A stretch of DNA of 64,000 nucleotides from Hondaea fermentalgiana (Eukaryota; Sar; Bigyra; Thraustochytrida; Thraustochytriidae). A program made the position numbers and the translations under genes. The notes beneath the pieces are model-generated. The model was not told the DNA's origin, ran no database searches, and saw only the letters and a list, made by a program, of their open reading frames with translations. Below are positions 52,622 through 61,700 of this stretch, piece after piece (positions within the stretch are counted from its first letter, which is position 1; every line of letters begins with the position of its first letter). The stretch spans positions 124,001 to 188,000 of the forward strand of contig NPFB01000021.1 in assembly GCA_014084085.1 (NCBI GenBank). The letters are read 5' to 3'.

Positions 52622-55270
52622 CTAGTTTGTGTCGGTGCTCACAACCTTTGAGCTTTCTTGAAGACCTGCAGCGCTGAGTACTTGGCCAAGCGACTTGATG
52701 GCGTCTAATTTAACCATCCTTTCCTTTTGCAATTCGGCCTCGGCGCGCTGGATGATTCCGCGCAGCTGTTGCGTCGCCGAGGGGTCGCAGTCAGCCAGCA
52801 ACGTGACGCCGCGGCGAGCCTCCTCAAGACATGATTTCCACTGTGCCTTCTCGGCCCGACACGCGCATAATCGTGTCCATCCCTTTCCATACGCTTCATC
52901 CGCAGCGATGGCAGCTTTGGCGTCTTGCATAGCATATCGAAAGTCTCGGAGACTCTGGTAGCACGCAGCCCTGTTGCTGTGCAGAATTGCGAGCGTGCGA
53001 GCATGTTCCTGTTCCGCGTCTGTCTTGGCCTTTTGCAGGCCCTGGAAGCTCTGCAGAGCACGAAGCGCGTTTGTATACGCAACCACAGCGCCGGAAAAGT
53101 CTCTGGCCCCGAAAAGGTCCTTACCAAGATCCTTGAACTTTTGCATTTCCCGTAGCAACTGACTTTGGCATTCTTGCTCTTGCGTGGGCTGCAAGACACC
53201 TGACGAGAGACGCGCCGCAGCTGCCTCGTAGCGTCCAGTCTCAATGAGAATCTCGCACAGACCACTCGCAGCCTCGCCAGCGAGAGCAGTAGATTGGCAG
53301 GATTCAGCATACTCGAGACCCTTTTCAAGGTCTGCAAAAGCGCCCTGAAGATCCCCTGTGCAGGACTTAATATGCCCGCGACGCGTATACAGACGCGCCA
53401 GCATCACGTCATCTGCTTCGGCTTCCTCTTTGATCGCCGCGTCTAAGCAGGTGATAGCCTCTGCAAACTTGCTGGCCAGAACAAACTCGATGGCTTCCTT
53501 TTCGCGACGAGGAAGCGCCCGCTGCGCAGTCACAGGTGCAGGCGCAGACGCAGATTCCACACTCTGCTTTTCCTTGTCTTCTTTTGTTGTTTCCTCCGCT
53601 TCATCGCCCCAAAGAGGAGAAGAGGGCTCACGTTGTTGACTGGGAGAAGCTGTTGCTTCTGACGTTTCACTGCGCGGCGAGATGAGCGTGCTGACATCGG
53701 TGAGTTCGTTATCGTCGACAACTTCCACAGGGTCTGTGAAGGAGACGTCGACTGCGTTTTCGTCTGCGCAAGAGCTCTGATCAAGACTAAGTGTGTCATC
53801 AGCCGCATCACCAAAAGGTGAAGAGTGGTCGGCCGGAAGGTTCGATGAGAGAACCTGATTCCAGATGTTCCTTTCCGACATGGCAGCGTCACTCACCAAG
53901 CCATGCACATGCGTCTCCTCCTTTTCTTCTTCTTCTTCTTCTTCTTGTTTTTGCTTCCCGTTCTCGAGGCATACTTCTTGTTCTTTTTCTCCAGCCAGGG
54001 CGAATGAATTGACTCCATCGCTAGCGGTTTGTCCCAACGTCTCCGAGGAGTCTTTGACCTTGTCGTTTCCTCGGTCGTCGGAATGGCCTTGTGGTTGGTG
54101 GTGCGCCTTAAAACTAATTTTCACCAGCGTGAGAATGTCAAGTGTCGTTACGACCTGACCTGCATCGTTTTGCACGGGAAGATGGCGGAAGCCGCGCTCG
54201 ATCATTGTGCGTAAGCCCTCATACGGGTTGATGTCGGCACGCGCAGTCATGGGGCGTCGAGTCATGATTTGTGACACTTGCATTGTCGCTGCATCTGCGT
54301 TACGAGCAAGCACTTTTCGCACAATATCAGACTCGGTCAGAATGCCAAGCAGAGATTTGCCCTGGTTATCCACAACCAAGAGACTGGTCAAGCGTTGTGT
54401 ACGCATGCAAGCTGCAGCGTCATAAACGCATGTATCAGCAGAAATCTGGTCGATAGCCTCTGGACCAGCAGAGTCGCTTTGCAAGTTCCCAGCGGCAAGC
54501 ACCTCTGAGCGGACTGCCCCAAGCACTCGCACGAGTTTACCCGCGGGAAACGAAAGGGTATGTGCCAGGCCAGACGCTTTGCCTGAAGCGATGGCGCCGA
54601 CAATATCGACGCACCCCACGTAGCTGCATGACGCGCAATCAACAAACGGCACGTGTCGAAAGTTCTGGCGGGCCATGAGCTCTAGTGAACGCTCAAAGTA
54701 CTCGCTGAGACGGTCGCCGTCCACGTCGAGAGAAACCGGATCATGTGTCATGATCGCGGCTAGATCCTCTGGTGCGGGACCCTTTTGCGCCACGACCTTG
54801 CGTACAAGGTCCTGCTCGGTGACGATACCGCGTACCGTGCGGTCCGCATTGAGCACAATGACACAGCTCTGACGCTGTACTCGAAGTCGCTCGGCAGCAT
54901 CGACAGCGGATAGCCCCACAAAGTCATTATCTTGGGCAACCACCACAACGGCAGCGCTTACAAGACTCTTTGCGCGAATGCGAGGATGGGACAGCACGTC
55001 GAGCGCTGCGTCAAGACGCGCTTCTGTGTCTGCTTCAGCCTTGTCGGCCTTGGTTTTCTTCTTGTTGAGTAGCTTCTTGCCCATGCGCGACAATGAGCCC
55101 GTTCGCAGGACATTGTTACGGTTCTTGGCCAAGAGCGATTCGTTCTCCTCGTCTCCGTCGCTGTCTCTGTCTTTGTCCTCGTGGGTCAGCCCGGTCGTGC
55201 TCTCGCTTCTCCTCCCCATCATGGTCTGTCTTGGTCTGCTGGATCGAGCGCCCATCTTGCCTCGCCGCAC
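52622..55270 (-). CDS. Four-CBS-domain protein with C-terminal TPR clamp
   Basis: 882 residues. Four CBS repeats form two Bateman modules: about 108-163 (ending GIVTEQDLVRKVV), 171-228, 275-325 (GILTESDIVRKVL) and 332-385 (FRHLPV). The two halves resemble each other. CBS pairs usually bind adenine nucleotides or related ligands. A long acidic, Ser/Glu-rich linker follows (about 395-590), then TPR-like helices to about 850. The last set (FKDLGKDLF, LHSNRAACY, DEAYGKGWTRL) keeps the Lys, Asn, Lys and Arg positions of an Hsp70/Hsp90 carboxylate clamp, with the usual LGN asparagine replaced by Lys. If translation starts at codon 6 (55255), the N terminus is MGARSS, a good N-myristoylation signal. 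Role inferred: a nucleotide-sensing adaptor linked to chaperones or membranes. Confidence 0.85.
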   Translation of the reverse strand: MRRGKMGARSSRPRQTMMGRRSESTTGLTHEDKDRDSDGDEENESLLAKNRNNVLRTGSLSRMGKKLLNKKKTKADKAEADTEARLDAALDVLSHPRIRAKSLVSAAVVVVAQDNDFVGLSAVDAAERLRVQRQSCVIVLNADRTVRGIVTEQDLVRKVVAQKGPAPEDLAAIMTHDPVSLDVDGDRLSEYFERSLELMARQNFRHVPFVDCASCSYVGCVDIVGAIASGKASGLAHTLSFPAGKLVRVLGAVRSEVLAAGNLQSDSAGPEAIDQISADTCVYDAAACMRTQRLTSLLVVDNQGKSLLGILTESDIVRKVLARNADAATMQVSQIMTRRPMTARADINPYEGLRTMIERGFRHLPVQNDAGQVVTTLDILTLVKISFKAHHQPQGHSDDRGNDKVKDSSETLGQTASDGVNSFALAGEKEQEVCLENGKQKQEEEEEEEKEETHVHGLVSDAAMSERNIWNQVLSSNLPADHSSPFGDAADDTLSLDQSSCADENAVDVSFTDPVEVVDDNELTDVSTLISPRSETSEATASPSQQREPSSPLWGDEAEETTKEDKEKQSVESASAPAPVTAQRALPRREKEAIEFVLASKFAEAITCLDAAIKEEAEADDVMLARLYTRRGHIKSCTGDLQGAFADLEKGLEYAESCQSTALAGEAASGLCEILIETGRYEAAAARLSSGVLQPTQEQECQSQLLREMQKFKDLGKDLFGARDFSGAVVAYTNALRALQSFQGLQKAKTDAEQEHARTLAILHSNRAACYQSLRDFRYAMQDAKAAIAADEAYGKGWTRLCACRAEKAQWKSCLEEARRGVTLLADCDPSATQQLRGIIQRAEAELQKERMVKLDAIKSLGQVLSAAGLQESSKVVSTDTN

Positions 55271-56078
55271 CCAATGACGCTTTCCTTTCGTGATACGTTT
55301 TCCCTTCTTCTTTTCGAGCTGCTAGCAAGAAGAGCCCTGTCGAGCACAGAGTCTCGTCGTGGTCGTAGGGCTCGCTCGCCGAGCTCAAGCTCGGATCGAT
55401 CGAATAAGTGCACGAGTCTCGACGAGTCCCCAAGTTCGCGTTTCTCCAGGCAAGACTCGCACGTGCGCGCACCACGCCTGGCCTCGAGACGGGCCGTCCG
55501 CCGCACGGCCTCGTCCACGTCGCGCGCGCCGGCTGCGCTTGTCTTCTCGGTCTGCCTCGGAGTCAATCGGGCCTGCACGCACGCGATCGCTTGCTCGCTT
55601 TGCTTGCTGGCAAACTCTTGCGGTTTCGGGTCGTGGGTCTCGTCGCGCGCGCAGCGGAATCGGGCGTTTCGAAACGGCGGTATTCGTAACCCCGGGTCTA
55701 ACGGGTACTAAACCGCCGGATAGGCCTCTTCGCCTAACGACCGCGCGGACTCGGCGCGAGCGAGGCAGAATCGAAACAGAGCGCGCTGCGGACGAGCGAG
55801 CGGCGAGCGAGCGCGCGCGGAGACGGCTGCGAGCGGGGCGCGCACGCGGGAGCGGGGGCAGAGCGGCCGGAAAGTGCCGCGCATTTTCACGCGCGTGCGG
55901 CCTTCGCAGCGCGGCTTCGGCGCCGGGTTTGACGCGAGGATCGGGTCCGCCATCCGCGACATCGCGACGTCCGTCAACTCTTGCCGGGCGGCGGGCGAAC
56001 GGCGAGTGAAACCCACGCACGCACCGCGCGCGCACGTCTTGTGCGTGTACAAAGAAAGTCGCGGCAGAGACGAGCACC
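55271..56078. promoter_or_regulatory. Divergent intergenic region CBS-TPR / RPA2
   Basis: About 800 bp between head-to-head genes, very GC-rich near RPA2. Notable are a perfect 12-bp palindrome CGTTTCGAAACG at about 55666-55677 and nearby short hairpins (CCCGGGTCTAACGGGT; AGGCCTCTTCGCCT) at about 55690-55736. These are candidate regulatory sites only. Overlapping Arg-rich open frames on both strands are treated as compositional. Confidence 0.4.
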
Positions 56079-57029
56079 ATGAGCGGCTATGGCGACTACG
56101 GTGATGCCGGAGGTTACGGCGGGGGCGGCGACTACGGCGACGGCGGCTACGGCGGCGGCGGTGGCGGTGGCGGTGGCGGCTACGATGCGTATGGCGGCTT
56201 CGGCGACGGCGGCGCTGCAAACGGCGGCGGCTTCATGAACGACGGGAACGGGAACAGCCAAGGATCCCCGACCTCGAAGCGCACCAAGGTGGAATACATG
56301 GTGCCAGTGACGATCCGGCAGATGATCGAGGCTAACGAACAGCCAGAGGCTGGCTTTATGATTGATGGACGACTCGTGCAGAAAGTCTCGTGCGTGGGAA
56401 AAATCATGAACACGAACAAGAAGTCAGCCAGCTTTGAGCTGGAAATCGAAGACTCAACCGGCAACTTTACTGTGCAAAAGTGGCTCCAGAACGATGAAGA
56501 AGAGATCCCAGACTTTCCTCTCGGCTCCATGGTCATGGTCTATGGCACTCTGCGTACATTCAATGGCAAGAGGAACCTGAGCTGTTTTGCGGTGCGTCCT
56601 ATCGACGACCAGAACATCATGACGCACCATTTCCTCGAGGCCATGATGGCGCACCTTCAGGTCACGCAGGGACCCGTGAACGCGGACCTGCGCGCTTCAC
56701 AGCAACCTGCGATGCCGACCTCGAGTACCATGAACTCGGGCTACGATCAGCCCGGCGTAAATCCGGCGCAGGCACTCACAAGTGCGAATGTCAACCAGGG
56801 TGGTGCGGATGGCGACCTTGCTTCCAAAGCCTTGCGCATTTTCAACGCGCCCGAAGCAGCAGAACTCGAGGAAGGCTATACCCCTGAGGAGGTTCTGGGG
56901 ATCATGAATCAGCAGGGTTCCGCTGTTACCTTGCAGCAAATCATGGAAGCCATTCACGGTCTGACCAACGAAGGCCATCTGTATTCGACCATTGACGACA
57001 ACCACTACAAGTCGACTGGAGAGGGCTAA
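56079..57029 (+). CDS. RPA2: Replication protein A 32-kDa subunit
   Basis: 316 residues. The N terminus is a Gly/Tyr-rich region (GYGGGGDYGDGGYGGG) in the place of the shorter phosphorylated tail of animal RPA2, followed by a basic SKRTKVEYMVPVTIRQM. The central OB-fold (about 75-190) includes VQKVSCVGKIM, SFELEIEDSTGNFTVQKWL, GSMVMVYGTLRTFNGKRNL and HHFLEAMMAHL. The C-terminal winged helix (about 250-316) ends LTNEGHLYSTIDDNHYKST, nearly the family consensus. RPA2 pairs with RPA1 and RPA3 to bind single-stranded DNA in replication and repair; the winged helix recruits repair factors. The length is a little above the usual 270 because of the Gly-rich head. No intron is needed. Confidence 0.95.
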   Translation: MSGYGDYGDAGGYGGGGDYGDGGYGGGGGGGGGGYDAYGGFGDGGAANGGGFMNDGNGNSQGSPTSKRTKVEYMVPVTIRQMIEANEQPEAGFMIDGRLVQKVSCVGKIMNTNKKSASFELEIEDSTGNFTVQKWLQNDEEEIPDFPLGSMVMVYGTLRTFNGKRNLSCFAVRPIDDQNIMTHHFLEAMMAHLQVTQGPVNADLRASQQPAMPTSSTMNSGYDQPGVNPAQALTSANVNQGGADGDLASKALRIFNAPEAAELEEGYTPEEVLGIMNQQGSAVTLQQIMEAIHGLTNEGHLYSTIDDNHYKSTGEG

Positions 57030-57439
57030 CGAGCCGCCGCTATCACATCAAAGCATAACAACAACGACAACAAGAAGATGCAACTTTCTAGTACTACTAA
57101 AGTAAACAAACAAAAAGAAAAGAAGAAAAATAAGCTGGTGAAAGTGAAGGTCATGTCTGTATACATGCATGCCATCTAATGTCATGCCTTGTCATGAATA
57201 TGGCATGGCGCTTTCATGATCTTTGGAGGATTAGAATAGCTCGACTCTTGATAATCATCGTACTAGGCCTATCTTGCCTTTTCATCAAGCTCTTGCCACA
57301 CGCCCTCGCCGCGCGCAAGTATAAAAGTCAAATCTAGTCCGATTCGACTAAAATTACGTTCATCAAATTCTTGGACTGGGAATACAGAAGAAACTAACAT
57401 GACACAAAGATGGTCTTTTGCGGCCTGCGCGCCCACGCG
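57030..57439. other. Convergent intergenic spacer
   Basis: 3' flanks of RPA2 and the LpxA-like gene; A-rich with AACAACAACGACAACAAG after RPA2 and several scattered GTCATG/GCATG short repeats at about 57150-57220. No gene seen. Confidence 0.5.
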
Positions 57440-58396
57440 CTACCGATCTGGCATAAGATGACCGATACGAAGTCTCCTCAGATCCCACTCTGCGACGCAA
57501 TCACTCGACACGTCATTTTCTCCGCGAACAAAACCCACCAACTCTCGAACAAGAAGGCTGTTAGGGAAGAGCTCGAGACTCGTCGCTGCGCGCGCGTCCA
57601 TAGTGCCGGCGTCTTTATCATTGCCCACGCCGAAAATGAGGTTTGTGGCCTCTCGAAGCGCTGCGATCTCGGTCGAGGCCGTCTTTTGACGTCGCAAGCC
57701 TACGAGATTGAGTCCTCGAAGTCGGGCACGATTCCCAAGGGCAAGAACAAAGGGTGCGACATGACGGTCCACGGCGCTGGCCCCGCCAATCATGGCCAGA
57801 CGGCCAATGTTGACATGTTGGCGTACGGTGCAGGCGCCTCCAAGCGTGGCAAAGGCACCCACATGGACATGGCCTGCAAGCTGGACCAAGTTGGACACGA
57901 CGACGCCGCGCGCGAGAATGCAATCATGGCCGACGTGAGAATTGGCGAGGAGTAAACAATTGTCTCCGATGGCTGTCAGCCCCCCGCCTAGGGCTGTACC
58001 GCCATTGACGGTGACAAATTCGCGCACAACGCAGTTCGCGCCAAGGCGCAGCTTGGACGGCCCGAGAGATGGATCGTGCTTGCGATCTTGAGGCGGTCCA
58101 CCAACCACAGCAAAGGAGTGAATCTCGCTCCCAGGGCCCACCACCGTGTCCCCTGTCACGACAGCATGCGGCTTTACTTGCACGCCCTCCTCGAGACGGA
58201 CGCCGGCCTCGACCACGGCGAAGGCGCCTACCGAGCAACCTGGACCCACATGAGCACCATCCTCCACTACCGCCGTGGCGTGAACGAGCGGGTCGCGGCC
58301 CGAGGCCAGCCCTCGACTCGAGGCCAGGGCACGGCCCGAGGCCAGGCCACGGGCTAGACTCGGCCTCGCGCACGCCGCCACCGAGCGGCTCAGCAT
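57440..58396 (-). CDS. lpxA: LpxA-like UDP-GlcNAc acyltransferase, probably mitochondrial
   Basis: 318 residues from the ATG at 58396 (the frame is open to 58438). After an Arg/Ala/Ser-rich, acid-free N terminus (MLSRSVAACARPSLARGLAS) the protein is a left-handed parallel beta-helix of hexapeptide repeats (IGDNCLL, VGAFATLGG, IGRLAMIGG). Diagnostic LpxA features are GGPPQDRK with the conserved Lys106, GGGLTAIGDN, and NSHVGHDC with the catalytic-type His157, then the C-terminal helical part NLVGLRRQKTASTEIAALREA. Bacterial LpxA (about 262 aa) transfers an acyl chain from acyl-ACP to UDP-GlcNAc, the first step of lipid A synthesis. Plants carry mitochondrial Lpx enzymes, so a mitochondrial role here is plausible. 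The presequence contains near-repeats of RGLASGR. Whether the substrate is still UDP-GlcNAc is unknown. Confidence 0.9.
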   Translation of the reverse strand: MLSRSVAACARPSLARGLASGRALASSRGLASGRDPLVHATAVVEDGAHVGPGCSVGAFAVVEAGVRLEEGVQVKPHAVVTGDTVVGPGSEIHSFAVVGGPPQDRKHDPSLGPSKLRLGANCVVREFVTVNGGTALGGGLTAIGDNCLLLANSHVGHDCILARGVVVSNLVQLAGHVHVGAFATLGGACTVRQHVNIGRLAMIGGASAVDRHVAPFVLALGNRARLRGLNLVGLRRQKTASTEIAALREATNLIFGVGNDKDAGTMDARAATSLELFPNSLLVRELVGFVRGENDVSSDCVAEWDLRRLRIGHLMPDR

Positions 58397-58761
58397 TCTG
58401 GCTTTGGTTTTCTGCCGCTCCCTGAGACAAACACCCACCTCAAAAACTCAACCGAGGTGAACCCACCTCATTTTTTAGAGTGCATGCATAAAATGCTGCT
58501 TCGCGTGGGCCTACTGCTGAAAGGAAGTTCTGTCATAGCTGCTGGAGTATACCAAGTAGCGAGCAATCTTCAAAGCTCCGCATAACAAACAAAGCGTGGG
58601 GAATGATTTAGATTTGCTTCACCTCCCTGCCAGTGTTTGGTGACCTTCACGATCACGAATTCTTTCAGCTCCCGGGCACACCAACCTTGGTACTTGTGCA
58701 GAGTTTACCCATTTGTATAGTTACGTTGCTCAATACAATGCAAATTACAAGAGAAATCGTC
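58397..58761. other. Upstream region of the LpxA-like gene
   Basis: Between the LpxA-like start and the 3' end of the large finger/ankyrin gene, both on the minus strand. CACCTCAAAAACTCAACCGAGGTGAACCCACCTCA at 58436-58470 contains a direct repeat and an inverted CACCTC/GAGGTG pair, a candidate promoter site. The remainder is A/T-richer without recognisable genes. Confidence 0.4.
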
Positions 58762-61700
58762 TCAAGGCAAATTGCGCAAGCCGGGCGATGCAATAGTCCG
58801 CCGAATGCACTCTTCACGCTCGTGGAGCTCGCGATCTTCAGCACGAATCTCTTCGCCGCATCCTAGCGAGCACAAGACTACGCGCTTGGGGCACTCTCTC
58901 CGCTCATGTCGATTGAGCTTCTCGGCAGGCATTGTTGCGTTGCAACCAAGTCTGCACCACGCAATACGCTTGCGACATTCGTACTTTTCGTGCGTTTCGA
59001 GCTCGTCAAAGGGCATCATCTTCGGGCACCCCACACGGCAGGTAACCTTGCGCTTTGTGCAGGAGTAGCGCTTGTGGTCCGGAAGGGATGAAAGGGGCAC
59101 GTCCTCGCCGCAACCTTCGGCGCATCGCACAAGTCTTCGTTGGCATTCCTCTTCGAGATGATACGCAAGCTGTCGATGGCGCAAGCGAGTATCAGGCCCA
59201 GCTAGAGGCCCGCCCTCGAAAGTCTTGGACAGCGGACACCCGTAGTTCGGGCACCACACCAGTCGCTCAGCGCACTCCGTTTCCAAATGGCGTTCCATAT
59301 CTGCAAAAGGGACCTTGAGGATGCATCCGCCTTGGCATTTGACGAATCGGCGCACGCACTCCCTACGCAAATGCTTGTCGAGGTGTTGGGCTTCAACGAA
59401 ATCTCTGCAATGGTTTGGGCAGTCCACCGGTCGACGCGGACAGTGTGCAAGCTCGTGCGCAACTCGATCTTGGTAGCGTGCTCCATCTTTGCATTGCCAT
59501 CTGCAAGGCACAATTCGCGAGCTGCATTTCAATTTTTCATGCGTGTCGCGAAGGCGCGCCAGCAGCTCCTTCCCGCAGCCTGGCACGCGGCAGCGCACGA
59601 GACGCTCCGGACACAATTTGCGGCGATGCTCCGAGTACTTGTTCCAAGGTAGAACAGCCCCGCATCCGTTCTCGCAAATTTGGGCACGCATGGGACAGTC
59701 TGACTTGTCGTGCACGTGCATTTTTTCCAAGATAACCATCTCGTCGCATCGAAGACACGGAATGCGCCGCTTCACACAGCGAAACTCAACGTGTCGCTGC
59801 AGATTGTGAGCCTGCACGTCCGTTGCACCGCAACCATTTGGACATTCTGCTGGTCGATTCGGACACTCCACTGTTACGTGATTATGGCGCTCCTCAGCCC
59901 ACATTTCCGTGATGCCGCAATTGTAAGGACATTCTGCCGGTCGCTTCGGACAAAGTTGCGCCTCGTGATACCCGATGAAATCTGGATCCTCCTCATTCTC
60001 GATTTCAGTGCGAGTCATGGTGCGCGAAAAGTAAGACTTGGGCAATACGCGAAGCTTTGCGCCGCAACCCCAGCCGCAAATTACGACTTCGTTCGCTTGG
60101 CCTCGCTGCGCCACGGCCCTGCCCAGGTTGCCATAGCGCACTTGAGAAAGCTGCCGCACCACCTCGACAAAGTTCGACCGACGAGCGTGCTCAATGGCAG
60201 TTTTACCATGCACATCTTTGCGGTCCAAATCTGCGCCATGCTCCAGGAGCAATCTGCATGCCTCCCACTTTCCCGCCGCTGCAGCATGAATTAGTGCCGT
60301 CTTCCCGTCCCCAAGGACTGCGTCGGGGATAGCTCCGCGCTTGAGAAGCGCTTCCATGACATTGATGCGGCCTGCTTTGCTTGCCATCGAAAGAGCCGTG
60401 TGCAAAAGGCTAGTCTCGCGATTTACGTTCGGTGCGTTCAGCGCAAGGTCCGAGAGCATTTCCACCGCGAGGACGCGTTCGTCGTCCTTATTTGTTGACT
60501 CCGTGCCTCGCCACGCAGCATAGGTAAGCGCCGTGTGGCCCCCGGGAACCTCAAAGTCAATTGAAGCACCAGATTCGACGAGACGCACCACCTTTTCAAA
60601 GTCTTCCTTGAGGACGGCATCAGCCATGCTTGCATTGAGCTTGCGAACCTTGTCTACCTCGGCGGCCTTCTCCTTCCGTTCACGCTCGTGTTCCTGCACC
60701 CGAGCGAGATGCTCCTCGTGCTTTCTCGCCTCTTCTTGCACGAATTGAAGCGCCTCACGGTTTGGACCAATTTCATCCCATCCAACGCCGTGTTTCCACG
60801 CGAGTCGGTCCTGATACCGGACGCCAGCTTGCGCCACGTCGTGCGATGACTTGATGGCCTGCCGTTCTTCGGGCACAGACTCCATCTCGTGACCCAAGAG
60901 TCGCAGACGCGTGAGCTCCTCCTCGGAAAGCTCGTCCACAACGAAAATAGCTGCGTTTCCGCGCCGCATCCTCGCGTTCACGCGCGGCCATGGTGTGGGA
61001 AACCGGTACGGGATGGGCCCCACAGGAAAGACAGGACTTTCGCGCTCGAGACGCGCCCCGCGCAAGAGCAAAAGTCGGGCGCACTGTGCGTGGCCATTGT
61101 ACAACGCGTGCGAGAGCGGCGTTCTGCTCGACTGCCGCCACCGCCGATGCCTGGCAGCAAGCCGCCGCAGCTGATAAAAGAATACGAGGTCCTCGTTACG
61201 AAATTGGCTCGCGAGCGCTCTGGTCCATGCAGGCCGATGTTTCCGCTTCAGATAATGTCTTACCGTCGCTTGCACGAGAGTCGCGGCAATGGCGCGATGG
61301 TCGTCCTCGTAGTCGACAGCCGCGCCGCGTTCGAGCAAGAGCTCGATGACGCGCACATCGCCGTACATGGCTGCCCAAGAAAGGGCCGTGTGGCCGGCTT
61401 GGGTTCGAGCCGAGAGCAGGCGCACACAGTCGAGTTGAGCACGGGTATCACTGAGTTCCTGCGTCCGCGTGACTAGCTCACTGTCCACGTCAGCAAGAGG
61501 AACAGTTGCCGCGAGAACCTTGCTTTCTGCGAATCGGGCCTGATGCTCCGCTTCGTCCACGACAAGCTTGAGCTTGTTTAGCTCGCCTCTGCGTGAGCTG
61601 GCTTCCTGGCGTTTCGGGAGAAGGGATCCTGTAGTAAGCGTGTGTTTTGCCACAACGGCATGCGCCCAAATGTTCAATGAGTCAATGAGTTGCAATCGCT

